Positions 10,738 to 21,870 of a DNA stretch of 64,000 bases are shown one piece after another. Source of the DNA: Ornithodoros turicata. Taxonomy: Eukaryota; Arthropoda; Arachnida; Ixodida; Argasidae. The notes below the pieces were generated by a model, which ran no database searches, was not told the origin of the DNA, and was given only the letters and a program-made list of their open reading frames with translations. A program made the position numbers and the translations under genes. The first letter of the stretch is position 1, and every line of letters starts with the position of its first letter. The stretch lies in the NCBI RefSeq assembly GCF_037126465.1, contig NC_088201.1:80132273-80196272 (forward strand), in the 5' to 3' direction.

Positions 10738-13700
10738 ATACTTACTCATTACCAATTTCACAGCTTCCATATAGGTATGACTCAATGGCATTAAAGAGGT
10801 ATCTCTTATCATCATAGGGCATGAGCGCAAGCTTAGTTGTTTCCATTGTATACATGCATTGGCGCTTACTACGTATGGTCCTTTGTGGATGACTTACCTT
10901 CACACTATTAAACAAAACATCTTTATATACATCATGATGCAATTCCTTACGAACAATACTTTTCCTAACACCTTTTGCTCTAGCAATTTGACTATCGTCA
11001 CTCAATCGGATAGAATACATTTTTGCTTTCAGAGCAACCACCTCTTCAATTATCCTACCTCCAGTCTCATCCTTGAAGCGGAACAATGCCCCTTTATTTT
11101 TATTGCTATAAAGTGGATGATCAGTAGGATAGGATGAAAGATCGAGATGATCATCTGCAATCTTTTTGATTTCCTCTTCATACTCTGACGTATGAAACAC
11201 ACCAATGATAGAATCGGTATCCGAATGGGACGAACGAACGGGAATCCGATGGTGATGGGACAATTCAATTTTTCCAAGAGAGTGCAATAGACATATTCGT
11301 ACATTGCCAACTTACTATAATCTAAAATAATACAAAAACCAATCTGTAATATAAAGTACACTTTACCTTCCTTTTCTTCATCTCATACAACACACAATTC
11401 TCTGAAAAAATATCAAATCGAATGCAGTCGTTTGAGGGGCTATATCTTTGGGCTTCTACTTTGGTGAATGCTATCTTAATTGATCTAAATCGGCTGGGGG
11501 AAAGGAGTGTTCTACCGTAAAGGGCATTACAGCTTAACTTCAATACCTGCTTCTCAAAGTCCGTTTGCACTGCAATGCGTCGCTTAATGTTCATTTCAAT
11601 GTACGGGCCAAAGACCATACCCTGACGAAATTTCAACACTCTATGAATTTTGCTCACACGCATACCTAACCTGCAATATAGACTCAACAAACGATAATGT
11701 ACAACATACTCTGTTTTATCATTAAAAGTGAGAAGTAACTTACCCTGTGCTGCAGGTTTGTAATCCAATTGGTCTTTTAGAGCCAACTGATGCTCTGACA
11801 ACCAGCTCTCATCAACCTTTTGCTTCATTGGAGCTAGTGGGAAATACCTGGTCTTCTGGTGTAGCTCGGGCGGGTAGACGAGGTCGCACACATAAATGTA
11901 TCCATACTCTGCATCCTGAGGATGGTTAATGATATCCAAACTCGAAAATTCAGATTCGGGCACCCACTCGAATCTTCCAATAGGCAATGGTAATGTTTGG
12001 CAACTGGCATACAGACTGTTTGCATCCCAATAGGAGATGTAACTCTGTGGTTTTTCCGGGTCAAAGGTTGCACAATATTTGTTATTGGCAGCAGCATACC
12101 TCAATCCTTGTTGGCAAATACCACCTAGTAGAAGACTTGATGGTTCGATACATATCTTCATCTGTAAGCATCTCGATCTCGGCCTTTGTATACTGGAGTG
12201 CAGTCTGCCAACTGAATCCAGGTAGACTGACAAAGTGCAGCACTTCCAAGCCATATGTCTTCATAGAAAGCTGCCTAAAATGCTGCATAACATCTAACAG
12301 GAGCAGGACATCACATTCCAAATAGAGCAAAGTATAATCTTTCAGCAATTTGCAATCAAAATGATCATATGTTTCCCGAGCAAAAGCATAGTCATGATCG
12401 CTGATGTGTGTTCCATTCAAATCATCATAAAAACCATCCTTGGCAGGCAGGAATTCTTCATTGTAGACTTGAAAGCTTTTGATCCAGGAATAAGGGTACA
12501 CACCTTTCCTGGTTAAACGTGCAAAGTCATTACCATACACTTGCTGTAAGCACTTAAATGCCTCAATTCCTTTCGACACCTTCAAACTATCCACCAAGCA
12601 AGAAAGGGAACTATTTAAAAATTGCGTGGTGTCCCTCCGAACTCGTCGCGATGAGCTTTGGTGGTTGCTTCCACTTCAACGCATGGAAGCAATGCAACAA
12701 GGAGCTGATGTCGTACTGAAGGTTGTGGATGAGCACTGGAATTTTGCCGTGATTGCTGCAACTGATGTTACATTCGTTACAAATGGTAGCCAAAAAGTTG
12801 CTAAGACTGCTTTCACGACTACGATCGTGATGACGAACCTTTTTCCTATCAACACTAAATAACACACCACAATACTCACAGTGCGTTGCAGCGATATGTT
12901 TACGAGTTTCTTCGTCCGTGAGCTTAATGGGAGCAGGGCAAGACTGATATCGACCACCTTGTTATGAAAACGTAACAGGCAGTCGACGCACCTGGAAGCG
13001 GCATCGGGGCCTAAATATTTTTCATTTCCAAGTATTTTCGAATCGTTCGTTCTGATTAGAATGCAGCAGAAGGAACTCATAACATGCTTCTGCACAGCAC
13101 TTTTCACGTTTGTGTCAGGATCGAGGACAGACTCTGTATCGAGCCCGATAATATATGGAAATGCAAACATCTGACCGAACTTGTCAAACTTTAGAATATT
13201 CTTACCTGGCTCTGGGAACTCCAACAAAAGCTCATCAAAATTCCTGCACACTCTCCTATGTGACACCAACTTTTCCTGTGTTGTAAATCCTCTCGTACAC
13301 TTTTCACAAAAAACAATTCTTTACGACCAAACAATGTGCGGAAATTCTTTATAACAAAAAAGTGATTATGAAATTCTAATAACTGCACTTTATCATTAAA
13401 TGTGAGACGAGGAAAACGGGGGAAGTGTGGATACTCCCATCCTGATATGAGTGCACAACCACTTCAATTTGATTCCATTCTTCAAATTCTGCAATCTCCG
13501 AATACAATACCGGACCGTCAGGCCACCATTTGACTCTAGCCGCGGGATTCGGTTCGAGATCAACCAGATACTTGCGATATGTTTTCCAATCACTTGCACG
13601 CGCTTTTTGAGGATGCAATAGAGCTAAAGTGCTGTATTTGAAACACTCGTTGTCAGGTCATTTTACATTTGTGAGTGTTCTTCTTTTTTTCAGTTGGTCA

Positions 13701-15344
13701 GGAATTACAGTGTCACAACCAATCACTATCCTTTCACACGCATATAAAATTGAAAAGGTATGGGGTACTGTTGTAATATGGAAACTATATCGTGCTGGTA
13801 ATGTACCAGGTATTCGAACGGATCCTCGACAAAGTCGTCATACGGTGACGCCAACAGGACGTAACGTCCAAGGTACCCTTCAAAGACTGCAGTGGTTTAA
13901 AAGAATGGAAAGTATGGTACGCCAGGATGAGCCACCGAAACATGTTCTGCGAGATCGTTCACCACAGGCTCTGGGCTATCTGAATTTTGCACGGCATCTG
14001 CCGGCGTATTATCATCAAAAGCTCCATCCATCAAAACCTCATCAAATTCTAAACTCCACCCTTCATCAAACAAAGCAGGATCTAAATTTGGAATGTTAGC
14101 TTCTTCCTCCATACGACGAATTACCTCCTCAACGCAATCGTACCCGCAGCCCAGTAAACCACGAATATCCTGGAGACGTCCAAAATGTGCCGCAGACGTC
14201 CAAGATGTCGAGACATCCTATGTACGTCCCATGGATATTCGTAATTGGATCCAAACTATGTCGCAGATGTCACAACTGTAGCTATGTTCCATGGACGTCC
14301 AGTCTGTCCTCTCAAAATATTTTAGATGTTGGGAATATCCAATTCTGTACATCCCCTGTACGTCCCAAAGCGAATATCTTGGGTACATCGAGATTTGGAT
14401 ATTCTGAGGTGATCGCATCACGAACCAAGAAGGACGTGCAAACAGGGGCTAAATGACGTTTCTCAGAAACAAAGGCCAGTCAAAGGCCCCAAACAAAGGC
14501 CAGCCAAATCAAACAGACAATTGTCTGTTTGATTTGGCAGTGTTCTCAAATAAATTTTGAACCATAGCAACGTAGGTATGTCACTCCTTCTGGATGGTGG
14601 AACAAACCACATGATGTGGCTTGTCCCCCAATTACACCCAGAGCATACTGGGCCAAAAGGGGAGGGGTACGACCCCAAAGATACGTCCTGTAATTGTCCG
14701 GAAAATGTCATGTCGGACGTTCTCGGGATTAAAAATAGAACGTCCGATGATGTTGCAATGAACGACCTAGGGACAGCCGAATGATAGTCTCTTGGACAAA
14801 ACAGGATGTCACTGGGATATCCTGAAGTCCAGGGCATGATGTTATGTGGATGTCACAGGGATGTCTTTGTGTTGTCTGGGCCCAGTAAACCACCGATGTC
14901 CCATGGACGTCCTGAAAAGATCCCGATATCTCTTGCAATATCTCCATGTAGAACGGAACAGACACAACTACATCTCCAGATGTGCTTCCCTGCCGGAACG
15001 AGAAGACATAACATCATTGAATTGTCGCCACAATTCCAACGAGATCCAAAGACAAATCAGACAGTCAATTTGTTCATTATGTAGCCGTCAGGTACAAGTT
15101 CCTCACTGACAGAATCAGGGTTTTTGAAGAGAAGCTATACCTTCGCGACATCATGTTCCACTATGTTGTGTGGCGAAGACCGTACCCACGGAATAAAGAA
15201 GCAATTCAATGAATTGGCTTAATGGATATAAATGCTAAACGCTGATTTCCACTTGATTTAATGTAATCCAACATGTTTTGTACACACTGCACCAGTTCAA
15301 AGAATGCGAAACCAATTGAAGGAATTGGCCTAGAGTATCAATAA

Positions 15345-15640
15345 AACAACAACTTTATTTCTAAGGTTAATAATGAGGAGTTTCGTCGCTAGTGTGGATA
15401 CCCGAGCCCACTGGCATAAAATGCGATGAAATGTGCCCCTTCACCATAAGGATCGAAGTCCTGACGTGTCTAAAAAGACCAAAAAAGCTCTCATCACAGA
15501 GTGTTGATGGGCTGGATTTCACCAGGGGCCAAGCAATTTTCATAGAGATAGAAAGGGTGAAATTCCAACTGACTAAGGATCTGAGAGAGCGCGGTTCGGG
15601 AAGGTTGGTAGCATGGACAAATAAGAAGAATGTGCCCAGG
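15345..15640 (-). mobile_element. 5'-truncated non-LTR retrotransposon 3' end
   Basis: On the minus strand it ends with an AATAAAGTTGTTGTTT-like tail. It shares its 3' UTR layout (the GGGGCCAAGCAATTT block and the GATGAAAC/GACGAAAC word) with the copies at 36288-36530 and 52831-53213. No coding sequence remains. Confidence 0.65.
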
Positions 15641-16239
15641 TCCCCTACGGCACCGTAGTGACATCATCGGTCAGAATAGATCAGATATGCATAGAGATTC
15701 CAACTGAGCACTGCACATGCCACTTGAGGTGGCGGTTCATACCGCGGCGTCTTTTAGCCGTCCAGTGATGGTTTAACCCCATCAGAGTGACATCGCGGTG
15801 TTTCGCGATGGGTTCCCGTGTCTAATATCTTGGCCTGCAGCGGCGATATCGGGATGCTGTTTCTTGTGACGAATTTCCCTTCCATCCCCCTACGCGTGCA
15901 CCTTGCGGCTTGTGAGAAATCCTGGCGGTTGTCCAGATATTTGAAAATTCTAGGCAACCGTCGGTGCTTCTGACACCTTCAAAGTCTTGTAAATCCCGCC
16001 CGGGCTGTTGGCTCGAGACCAAAATTCAGGTCCGAACGGGCCTGGATTAGCTCTGTGATCGCGCAAATCACACAGGAACTGATCTGTAGTGGTTTCGAAC
16101 TCGTAGGCGGAGACGCGTTAGTAAAATTCGTTTTTCCGAACTTCAGTGCCCTTGTTGGAAAGAAGTTCGCCTCGGACAGGGTTCATACTTGGAGAACTCA
16201 CTGTTCTCGACGCGGAGCACGTGATAAAATTCACCGCGT

Positions 16240-17040
16240 CTCTCTAAATTTAGCAGTTCTCGAGTTAGAGGATTGCGCGTTCACACTCCTCCCAATACAT
16301 GGGACCAGCGGCTTCCCCGCCCCCGCCCCAAAAAAAAAGCCTTCCCGTTGCTGCCACATGGTCATGTTTGCCTTCGTTATGAAGGTCTCAATGTGCTCTT
16401 TCCAACAGCGTTTGTCCCGCAGGCGCGCGATGTTCCGTTCTCTCGATATGGGCTTAAGAGCATGACGAGCTGCGAGGCTGGCTAGAGCCACCCTGAAACG
16501 CTTCCCACTTTTCGGTGTCGTAAGTCGATTACCCGATGTCCGATTTAGTCGAAATTTTGTGTGCGCGTGCTCTGTTCCCTGCTCTACAGCTTACCAATTG
16601 AGACCAGCCGTCGATTTCCAGTGGTTAAGACGTCATTCTCGAAATTCCTGACACCGACCACCGTTCACCGATTTTTGTCCCTGTCTTCAGGCTTAAAGCC
16701 CACGGCTGATCCGACTTCCTTTTAATGGGCACACGCACTCGACATGGGAAACGCGTAGAAACTTGCCGCATCTTTCTATCCCTCTCGGTTCTCGAGTTAG
16801 AACACCGTGGCAACGGCGGTTCTCTGATACATGGGCCTGGGGCATTTTTTTCGATATCGGGTTCTTGCTGGCGTAGGAAGGTGATTGAGATGTGTTTTTG
16901 AAGAGGAAAACGTCCTCTTTCCGATAGCGTTGGTCCCGTCTTCGCGCGACTTTCCGTTCCCTTGCTACATTCCGAGGAGCGCCTGGGCGCTGGGGCATGG
17001 CCTGGCGGGCAGGTGGCCTTCCTGCCGTTTCTGCGCTGCG
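16240..17040. repeat. Diverged tandem duplication, about 550-600 bp period
   Basis: The block at about 16250-16460 (TTCTCGAGTTAGA, then ATACATGGG, then CTCTTTCCAACAGCGTT, then GCGCGA..TTCCGTTC) reappears in the same order at about 16790-16980 with many differences. Both copies lie within the foldback element. I see no known gene in them. Confidence 0.6.
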
Positions 17041-17356
17041 GGCGGCGTCCATTTCGCTTGCAAGCTTCGTTGCGTTCGCACGCCTTTTTCTGGCTCCCGT
17101 TGTCTCGCGTTCCGTCGTTGCTCTGGTGCCCTGGACTGCTGTGAATGTGTTTTTATGCCCTACTAGTGTTGCCTGGGGGTGCTTTTATGTGTGCACCCTG
17201 GAAGATAGGTCCAGAAGCCTTGCGATTTCTTAGATTAAAGGTTAGTTCTATGTTTGTACGATTCGTGCAACTTTTGTTTGGTATCATTGCTAGCGTGTGG
17301 GTTCTATTACTTTATGCTAGCAGTGTGATTATTACCCTTTTGATTCCTATTACCCT

Positions 17357-18071
17357 ATGCTTTATCTTTCAGCTAAGTGTACTCGTGACCCTGCCAGCAC
17401 TTTTCAAGGTGAAGATGCAACATCGTCAGTGGCCCGTTACTAATGTCTAATCTATGAATTTCAGATACTTTCGACGTATTCATTGCGGTGAACAACGCGG
17501 TTGGGACAGCACACTCACGACGTGGGAAGGTCACAGAAATGTTCAAAGACATCAGGTAAGTTACGCTAAAGTGCGTTTCAGAGCTCTTCAGTGACTTGTG
17601 TTTACTGCGAAACAGATTGGGCATACGCTTCACCTTTGCAACTTCGTCATGTGCTCCACGGCTTTACGGCTGTGCCACTGTATGTAAAAAATGCTGAGTG
17701 GTTTTAATAAAGAATTTGCAGGGAAGTACAATGTGTCGCACCTTGTTGACTCTTTTACAGATGTGTGGAAACGTCGTAGCGGATGAATGTGAATTATGGA
17801 TCTCCAAGTGGCGTCGCCCGCGTCATTTTCAAGATTTTACCCGTTTTGAAGGTACGTAGTGAATGTGCGAGGCATTCACGTTCCTACTACGTGGTTATCC
17901 ATGCGTTTCCCGTCTTCGCAGGCAATAGGGCTGTTGATAGGGAGAATGCTAGGCTACTGCAGACTGCAACCATAGGCGCTGTGTCTAAAGGTGTGCGTAT
18001 ACGTCGATGCGTACTTCACAGTGACATTTTGCTGTAGCAGTGTTTTTGAAATTACATTTCTTGCAGGTTAA
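17357..18071 (+). CDS. Candidate six-exon gene inside the foldback element, unknown
   Basis: Six exons can be joined with five GT-AG introns of 56-81 nt, all in frame: 17357-17408, 17465-17555, 17616-17679, 17761-17851, 17922-17990 and 18067-18071, giving about 123 codons. Donors are GTGAAG, GTAAGT, GTATGT, GTACGT and GTGTGC; acceptors are pyrimidine-rich. Exon 2 has DVFIAVNNAVG and EMFKDI, exon 3 four cysteines or near-cysteines with SSCAPRLYGCA, and exon 4 opens with MCGNVVADECELW. I recognise no family. An EMFKDI-like block followed by GTAAGT is repeated near 18330-18350, suggesting exon duplication. The first exon is the weakest, since the same acceptor could belong to an upstream exon. 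It may be an element gene or a captured fragment. The call depends on splice reading by eye. Confidence 0.42.
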
Positions 18072-19095
18072 GCTCACATGACGCGGCAGGGAAGGGAGTC
18101 CGTGGCGAAAAGTGAATATAGCCGAAGTTGGATAGCGTTAATTTTTGCGCACGAAAGGCAAGCTGGACACATCGCAAATCTCCAGTTGTACGAAACACAG
18201 TGCAGCATGGTCGTCGGTTATGCCAGTGCTTCAACATATGTTTCAGCGTCGCACTTCGGACATTGCGGGCATATACCTTTAAGTTTTTCCCCTTGTGGAC
18301 CGACGCTGTGTGTGTTCATGGACATCATGTTTTCAAAGACATGTAAGTTCTCAATAATAATGCGAAAAAAATGCTGGTCATGTTAGGCTGTGATATAATA
18401 CCTGGTGAGGTAATACGATGCTATGACGCTCAGTTTCATACGAAATAAAGCGTTTGATCTAATGTTGCTTGTTTGTGCCACTGATACGCACTGCTGTGCG
18501 GTGTTGATGTAATGTTCAGAGAACGCCAGTAAGCCTGGCTAAGGCACGGGAAAAAGGTCCAGTAGAGGTCCGTAAAAGGTCGTCATTGACGTACTATGGA
18601 CTTCCTTGGGACGTGCGCGGATGTTATTTTGGCAGTTCTGAGTACGTCCCAAGTATGTCAAAATTATGTTTCAGGATGTCCTCAGGATGTCTTCATCGTC
18701 CTGAGGGTAACATCATGTAGACGTCTTTGGGACATCGGTGGTTTACTGGGTAGTTGAGTTAGTGGGACGTCCCGTGGATGTGGAAAAAGCGGGACAAATG
18801 GCCATCCATTGGACGTACAAAACACGTCTATAGGCTCTGTGCGAACCTCCTTGGGATATCCGAATGTCACGCTCAGGATGTTACATGGACGTCACTGGGA
18901 TGTAGGTGGTTTACTGGGAGATTCCACAGCGAGGCACTAGCACAGACATTCCCTAAATTAAAATAAGAACAATAAGCAAGTAGCAGACTTACTGTTCAAA
19001 GATCTCGGCAGCACACCAAAACAAATTTTTGGCAAAGGAAACAAGCACTGCAACCAGGGCAACAGAACTTGGTGAAAAAACAACCCATGGGTCAC

Positions 19096-19137
19096 TATTT
19101 TATAGTAAATGTGGGCGGACCCGAAAATTGTATATAG
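19096..19137. promoter_or_regulatory. Divergent promoter between polB and the plus-strand gene
   Basis: CTATAAAATA on the minus strand (19105-19096) is placed to drive polB through a 5' UTR with a GTAAGT intron donor (about 18993). TATATAG on the plus strand (19131-19137) is placed about 70 bp upstream of the ATG at 19210. These are two TATA boxes pointing in opposite directions within 42 bp. Confidence 0.5.
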
Positions 19138-19209
19138 AAAATCTCTAACCAATGGCATACTAAGAAAACCAATAGGCATCCTTTCCATCTCATTCTCTCC
19201 CAAATGGGC

Positions 19210-19890
19210 GATGGAAACAGACGAGTGCTATTCACTGTCCCTGGAGGACTATGAGTTTTACAACTTTTCTCCTCTCTTTCGAGTAACTTTGAGGAGATTT
19301 TTGTTTTAGATTACGAGTGTCTTCTGACAGGCGACTTGCCCATTGTGCAGACATTGAAGACACCACCCAAAAGTTTCTTTATACAAAATGGCGACCATCT
19401 GAGACAATGTCGCTGCGGGGGATTGATTTCAACGAAATCATCAGACTGGCTAGATCATAACATCAGGCCATATCTCGAATGCCATCCCAACTCGGATTGA
19501 GTATGAACTCGGCTGAGAGATTTCACTTGACTATACCGTGGATGATGTATAAGGACCTGATGAAATTAAACTCATACTTGGAATTGCAACGGACCTGAGA
19601 GTGACTTCACACTCATCTTGCGAGGTTTACCGTATCAACTCAAAACAAGACGCGGACAACTAAGGAAGAGACTACAAAAGTTTGTCGCCGTGAAATGTGA
19701 CTTGTTAAGACGTTATCGTGATGGTGAACAGATTTCACTGACCTTATCAATGCCGGTTTGAGAAGACCAGTCCTTCGGAATTATTACATTTTCACATTCG
19801 CACTACATCGTCCAGCGAAAAGAAGACGGCTCTCGTAAGATAGTGAGTCTGGAGGACTATCTTCAAAGTGCTTGTACATTGAATAAATGA
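19210..19890 (+). pseudogene. Decayed Polinton plus-strand gene, unknown
   Basis: From ATG at 19210, an acidic start with LSLEDYEFYNF, then after frame changes open stretches with GDHLRQCRCGGLIS (about 19400, a cysteine cluster), IPWMMYKDLMK (about 19540), RGQLRKRLQKFVAVKC (about 19660) and a C-terminal SLEDYLQSACTLNK ending at 19889. Each stretch is open for 30-60 codons and they follow one another on the same strand, so one broken gene is more likely than chance. It is opposite in direction to the neighbours and shares a promoter region with polB. I do not recognise the family. Confidence 0.45.
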
Positions 19891-19899
19891 GAGAATTTT

Positions 19900-20350
19900 T
19901 TAAGTGAGGTATTCCTCTTCAGTCATTTTTATTACCTTGAGATCGTTGTCTACAAGGTTATTGTCAAATAATGATATAATGCTTTTGAGTGGATAATTCT
20001 TACAAAGACGAGAAGCAAATACGGAAACAAAGAGGCCGCAGTGGGAGCTGTAGAGACTCTGTACACACTTGTCACAATATTCGTCAACAGGTAGATCTAG
20101 CAGTTCCTCTTCAATTGGTGGTAGACCAAAGCTGTCGACATAGACGAATCTATCATTTCGATCCATCATGTACAACAACCAATGATCTCCCGGGCCATTT
20201 TGTGGATGCGTATTAATGACAATGAAGCCTGGAGTGGAGTGGAGAGTGGAGTGGAAGTGGAGAAACTCTGTCGACAGCGTAGGTTCCTCGATATAATCTC
20301 ACAGTTTGAGGGTTCATTGAAAACAATAATTCAAGATCAAGAACGTCCAT
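19900..20350 (-). pseudogene. Polinton adenovirus-type cysteine protease, one frameshift
   Basis: Would cleave capsid precursors during particle maturation. The start ATG (20350-20348) lies 3 bp after the capsid gene stop. The N-terminal part is followed by a short GGAGT/GGAAGT microsatellite (about 20232-20263) that breaks the frame. After it come GPGDHWLLYM with the catalytic histidine (about 20190), FVYVDSFGLPP with the acidic position (about 20140) and SSHCGLFVSVF with the catalytic cysteine (about 20045). The triad residues are all present, and only the repeat-associated shift disrupts it. It ends at 19900. Confidence 0.82.
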
Positions 20351-20353
20351 GAT

Positions 20354-20950
20354 TTAATCCAAATGAACTGCAAGGTCAGCATTGACTGTCAATATCTTGG
20401 GGCTCTCACTTATAAGTATAACCAACACGGCGTGAGGCAATGGTTTTGCAAATTTAAGTTCAATTCTACAATTCCTCTTACGTATCAGATTAAAGTAGCC
20501 ACCAACGGACTCGTCTGCACTGAGGTTCCAATGCAATATGAATGAATTAGTTTTATAATTCTGATAACGTAGCTCGACGCTTCTATCATTCAGTTGCGAT
20601 AGGAAATCATAATAGCTTCCTCTGCATAGGTCATTGTCCCAATCGTATGAGACTTGTTTTCGATGTCCGTCAATTGTTAGTGTTACTGAACTCACATTGA
20701 AATGCTCAAAATTGAACGGACTCAGTTTGAAGTCACCCCGATAGGCGCCGGTTCGTGTCATAACCATTGAGATCCGATCTGAAATGCAATCGGTGTATTG
20801 ATTGTCGAAAATTCCATCCACTGAGCCAGCAGTTAATGTCTTAATTTTGCTCTCTAAACCTCGCATAGTATAACATGCTGGATGTTTCTTCAGTATAGAC
20901 TGGTGAGAGAGGAAAGTTGAGTTACTGACTTTGACTTTACTATCTGTCGC
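20354..20950 (-). pseudogene. Polinton major capsid protein, C-terminal half
   Basis: Corresponds to the second part of the double jelly-roll capsid protein that is widely annotated in animal genomes as F54H12.2-like. Landmarks are a VSNSTFLSHQ block, SPFNFEHFNV, a YDW..GSYYDFLSQL block and the final IELKFAKPLPHAVLVILISE. The open frame has no ATG at its start and the N-terminal half is gone; upstream lies the 63-bp tandem array instead. The retained part is uninterrupted. It would form the virion shell if complete. Confidence 0.82.
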
Positions 20951-20984
20951 CACTTATTTCCGCTTTTCTCCCCCCCCCGGCTAT

Positions 20985-21400
20985 TCTTTCAGGGTGGAAG
21001 ACAGTGTCTTGCGACCTCCGGCGTCGATGCACTGGTTCTAGTGGCTTTTTTTTTTAAAGTGAACAACCCCGTGTCGCGACCTCCGCTGTCGATGCACCGC
21101 TTCTAAGGAGAAATGGAATCGTTTCGCGGTTCTTCCTTTTCGAAGCAGTTTTTTATCGCATCTTCCCATGACCTATGGCAACGAGTACAAAATCCGACCC
21201 CGTGTCGAGACCTCCGGCGTCGACGCACCGCTTCTAATGGTTTTCTTTCAAATTGGACAACTACGTGTCGCGACCTCCCGTGTCGATGCACCGGTTTTAA
21301 TGTTTTTTTTTTAAGTGAACAACCCCATGTCGTGACCACCGGCGTCGATGCACCGCTTCTAAGGACTTTTTTTTTTAAGTGGACGGTCCTGTGTCGGGAA
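20985..21400. repeat. About 63-bp tandem repeat, six units
   Basis: Units containing GCGACCTCCGGCGTCGATGC and CACCGCTTCTAA recur at about 21013, 21076, 21206, 21270 and 21333, with a partial unit at 21390 and one interval doubled. The word GATGCACTGCTTCTAATGG also occurs at about 21626 inside the neighbouring small-protein gene, so the array probably grew from that gene. Confidence 0.75.
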
Positions 21401-21570
21401 CGCTTTGACTTATCCCGCTGCAATCAGTTATCTTGCCTTATTTCCCATTTTGCCCTATCTTGGACTGCTCATTTTTCCTATCCAGTCAGACAAACGGACA
21501 CCAGCGTTGACGAAAATATTTATTCCTCACTCCAATTGGGTTGCTTGTCAAAGACGTCTTTTCTTCTTGT

Positions 21571-21870
21571 TTACCTCCGTCTACCGCCACCACCAGCGAA
21601 ATCTTTTAAGACTTGCGCCTTAAGCTCGGATGCACTGCTTCTAATGGCTTCTTTCAAATGTTGTCCATCTGATAGTTTTTGTGCCAGGTTTTTTGCTGCA
21701 TTCATTGCGGTCTTAGTAAGGTATGGATGTGCTCGTCGCAGAAGTGGTAATGCAAACTTGCGCAATGATTTAGAGAGTCCACTGCCTCTCTGAAACATTG
21801 GTCCCGAATACGGTGTAAGGTCACCAAATCCGTGACCATACTGGATTTCTGGGATTTCTTTAAGAAACAT
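21571..21870 (-). CDS. Polinton small GFG-motif protein (capsid-associated)
   Basis: About 99 codons, uninterrupted. The start ATG (21870-21868) overlaps the end of the minor capsid gene. It has a GHGFGDLTPYSGPMFQRG block, then basic helical segments (LRKFALPLLRR and AMNAAKNLAQKL) and a glycine-arginine tail. Small proteins of this GFG..LLK type sit next to the capsid genes in many Polintons. A role in binding DNA or the inner capsid is inferred from position and charge. Confidence 0.68.
   Translation of the reverse strand: MFLKEIPEIQYGHGFGDLTPYSGPMFQRGSGLSKSLRKFALPLLRRAHPYLTKTAMNAAKNLAQKLSDGQHLKEAIRSSASELKAQVLKDFAGGGGRRR

Larger units (their letters stand above)
14150..18918. mobile_element. 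Large foldback-type element inserted in polB
   Basis: Starts CCCAGTAAACCAC at 14150 and ends with the inverse GTGGTTTACTGGG at 18918, flanked by AG on both sides (14148-14149 and 18919-18920). The arms contain many variants of GGACGTCC, GATGTCC and GGATATCC. The same end word recurs internally at about 14881 (direct) and 18749 (inverted), as if a second copy were nested inside the first or the arms were duplicated. The interior carries a non-LTR 3' end, a diverged tandem repeat and a candidate spliced gene. Excision in silico reconnects the polB frame, which fixes the boundaries. Confidence 0.82.
10740..18949 (-). pseudogene. polB: Polinton protein-primed DNA polymerase B, broken
   Basis: Would replicate the element from a terminal protein. 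The start is ATG at 18949-18947, just after an acceptor (TTTAATTTAG) of a 5' UTR intron. The first codons are then interrupted by the 14150-18918 element. Removing that element with one AG copy keeps the frame. In order, the blocks are an N-terminal acidic region (14112-13900), a CFKYS..ALLHP block (about 13640-13600), a zinc-knuckle-like stretch (about 13330-13250), exonuclease motifs with LDTESVL (about 13145) and IPVLIHNLQYD (about 12745), an SLPGFSW block (about 12200), palm motif A WDANSLY (about 12020), motif B KLSCNALYG (about 11530) and motif C SDTDSI (about 11215). It ends at 10740. There are at least five frameshifts and three in-frame stops, so no product is expected, though all catalytic motifs are still legible. 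Confidence 0.9.

Noticed and set aside
13629..14099. 156-codon plus-strand frame
   Set aside because: It lies antisense over the recognisable polB N-terminal region and shows no domain; treated as a shadow.
16055..16465. 136-codon plus frame in the foldback element
   Set aside because: Overlaps the diverged tandem repeat; the frame is not kept between the two repeat copies.
21113..21793. 226-codon plus-strand frame
   Set aside because: Runs through the tandem array and antisense to the small GFG protein; its repeats explain its length.
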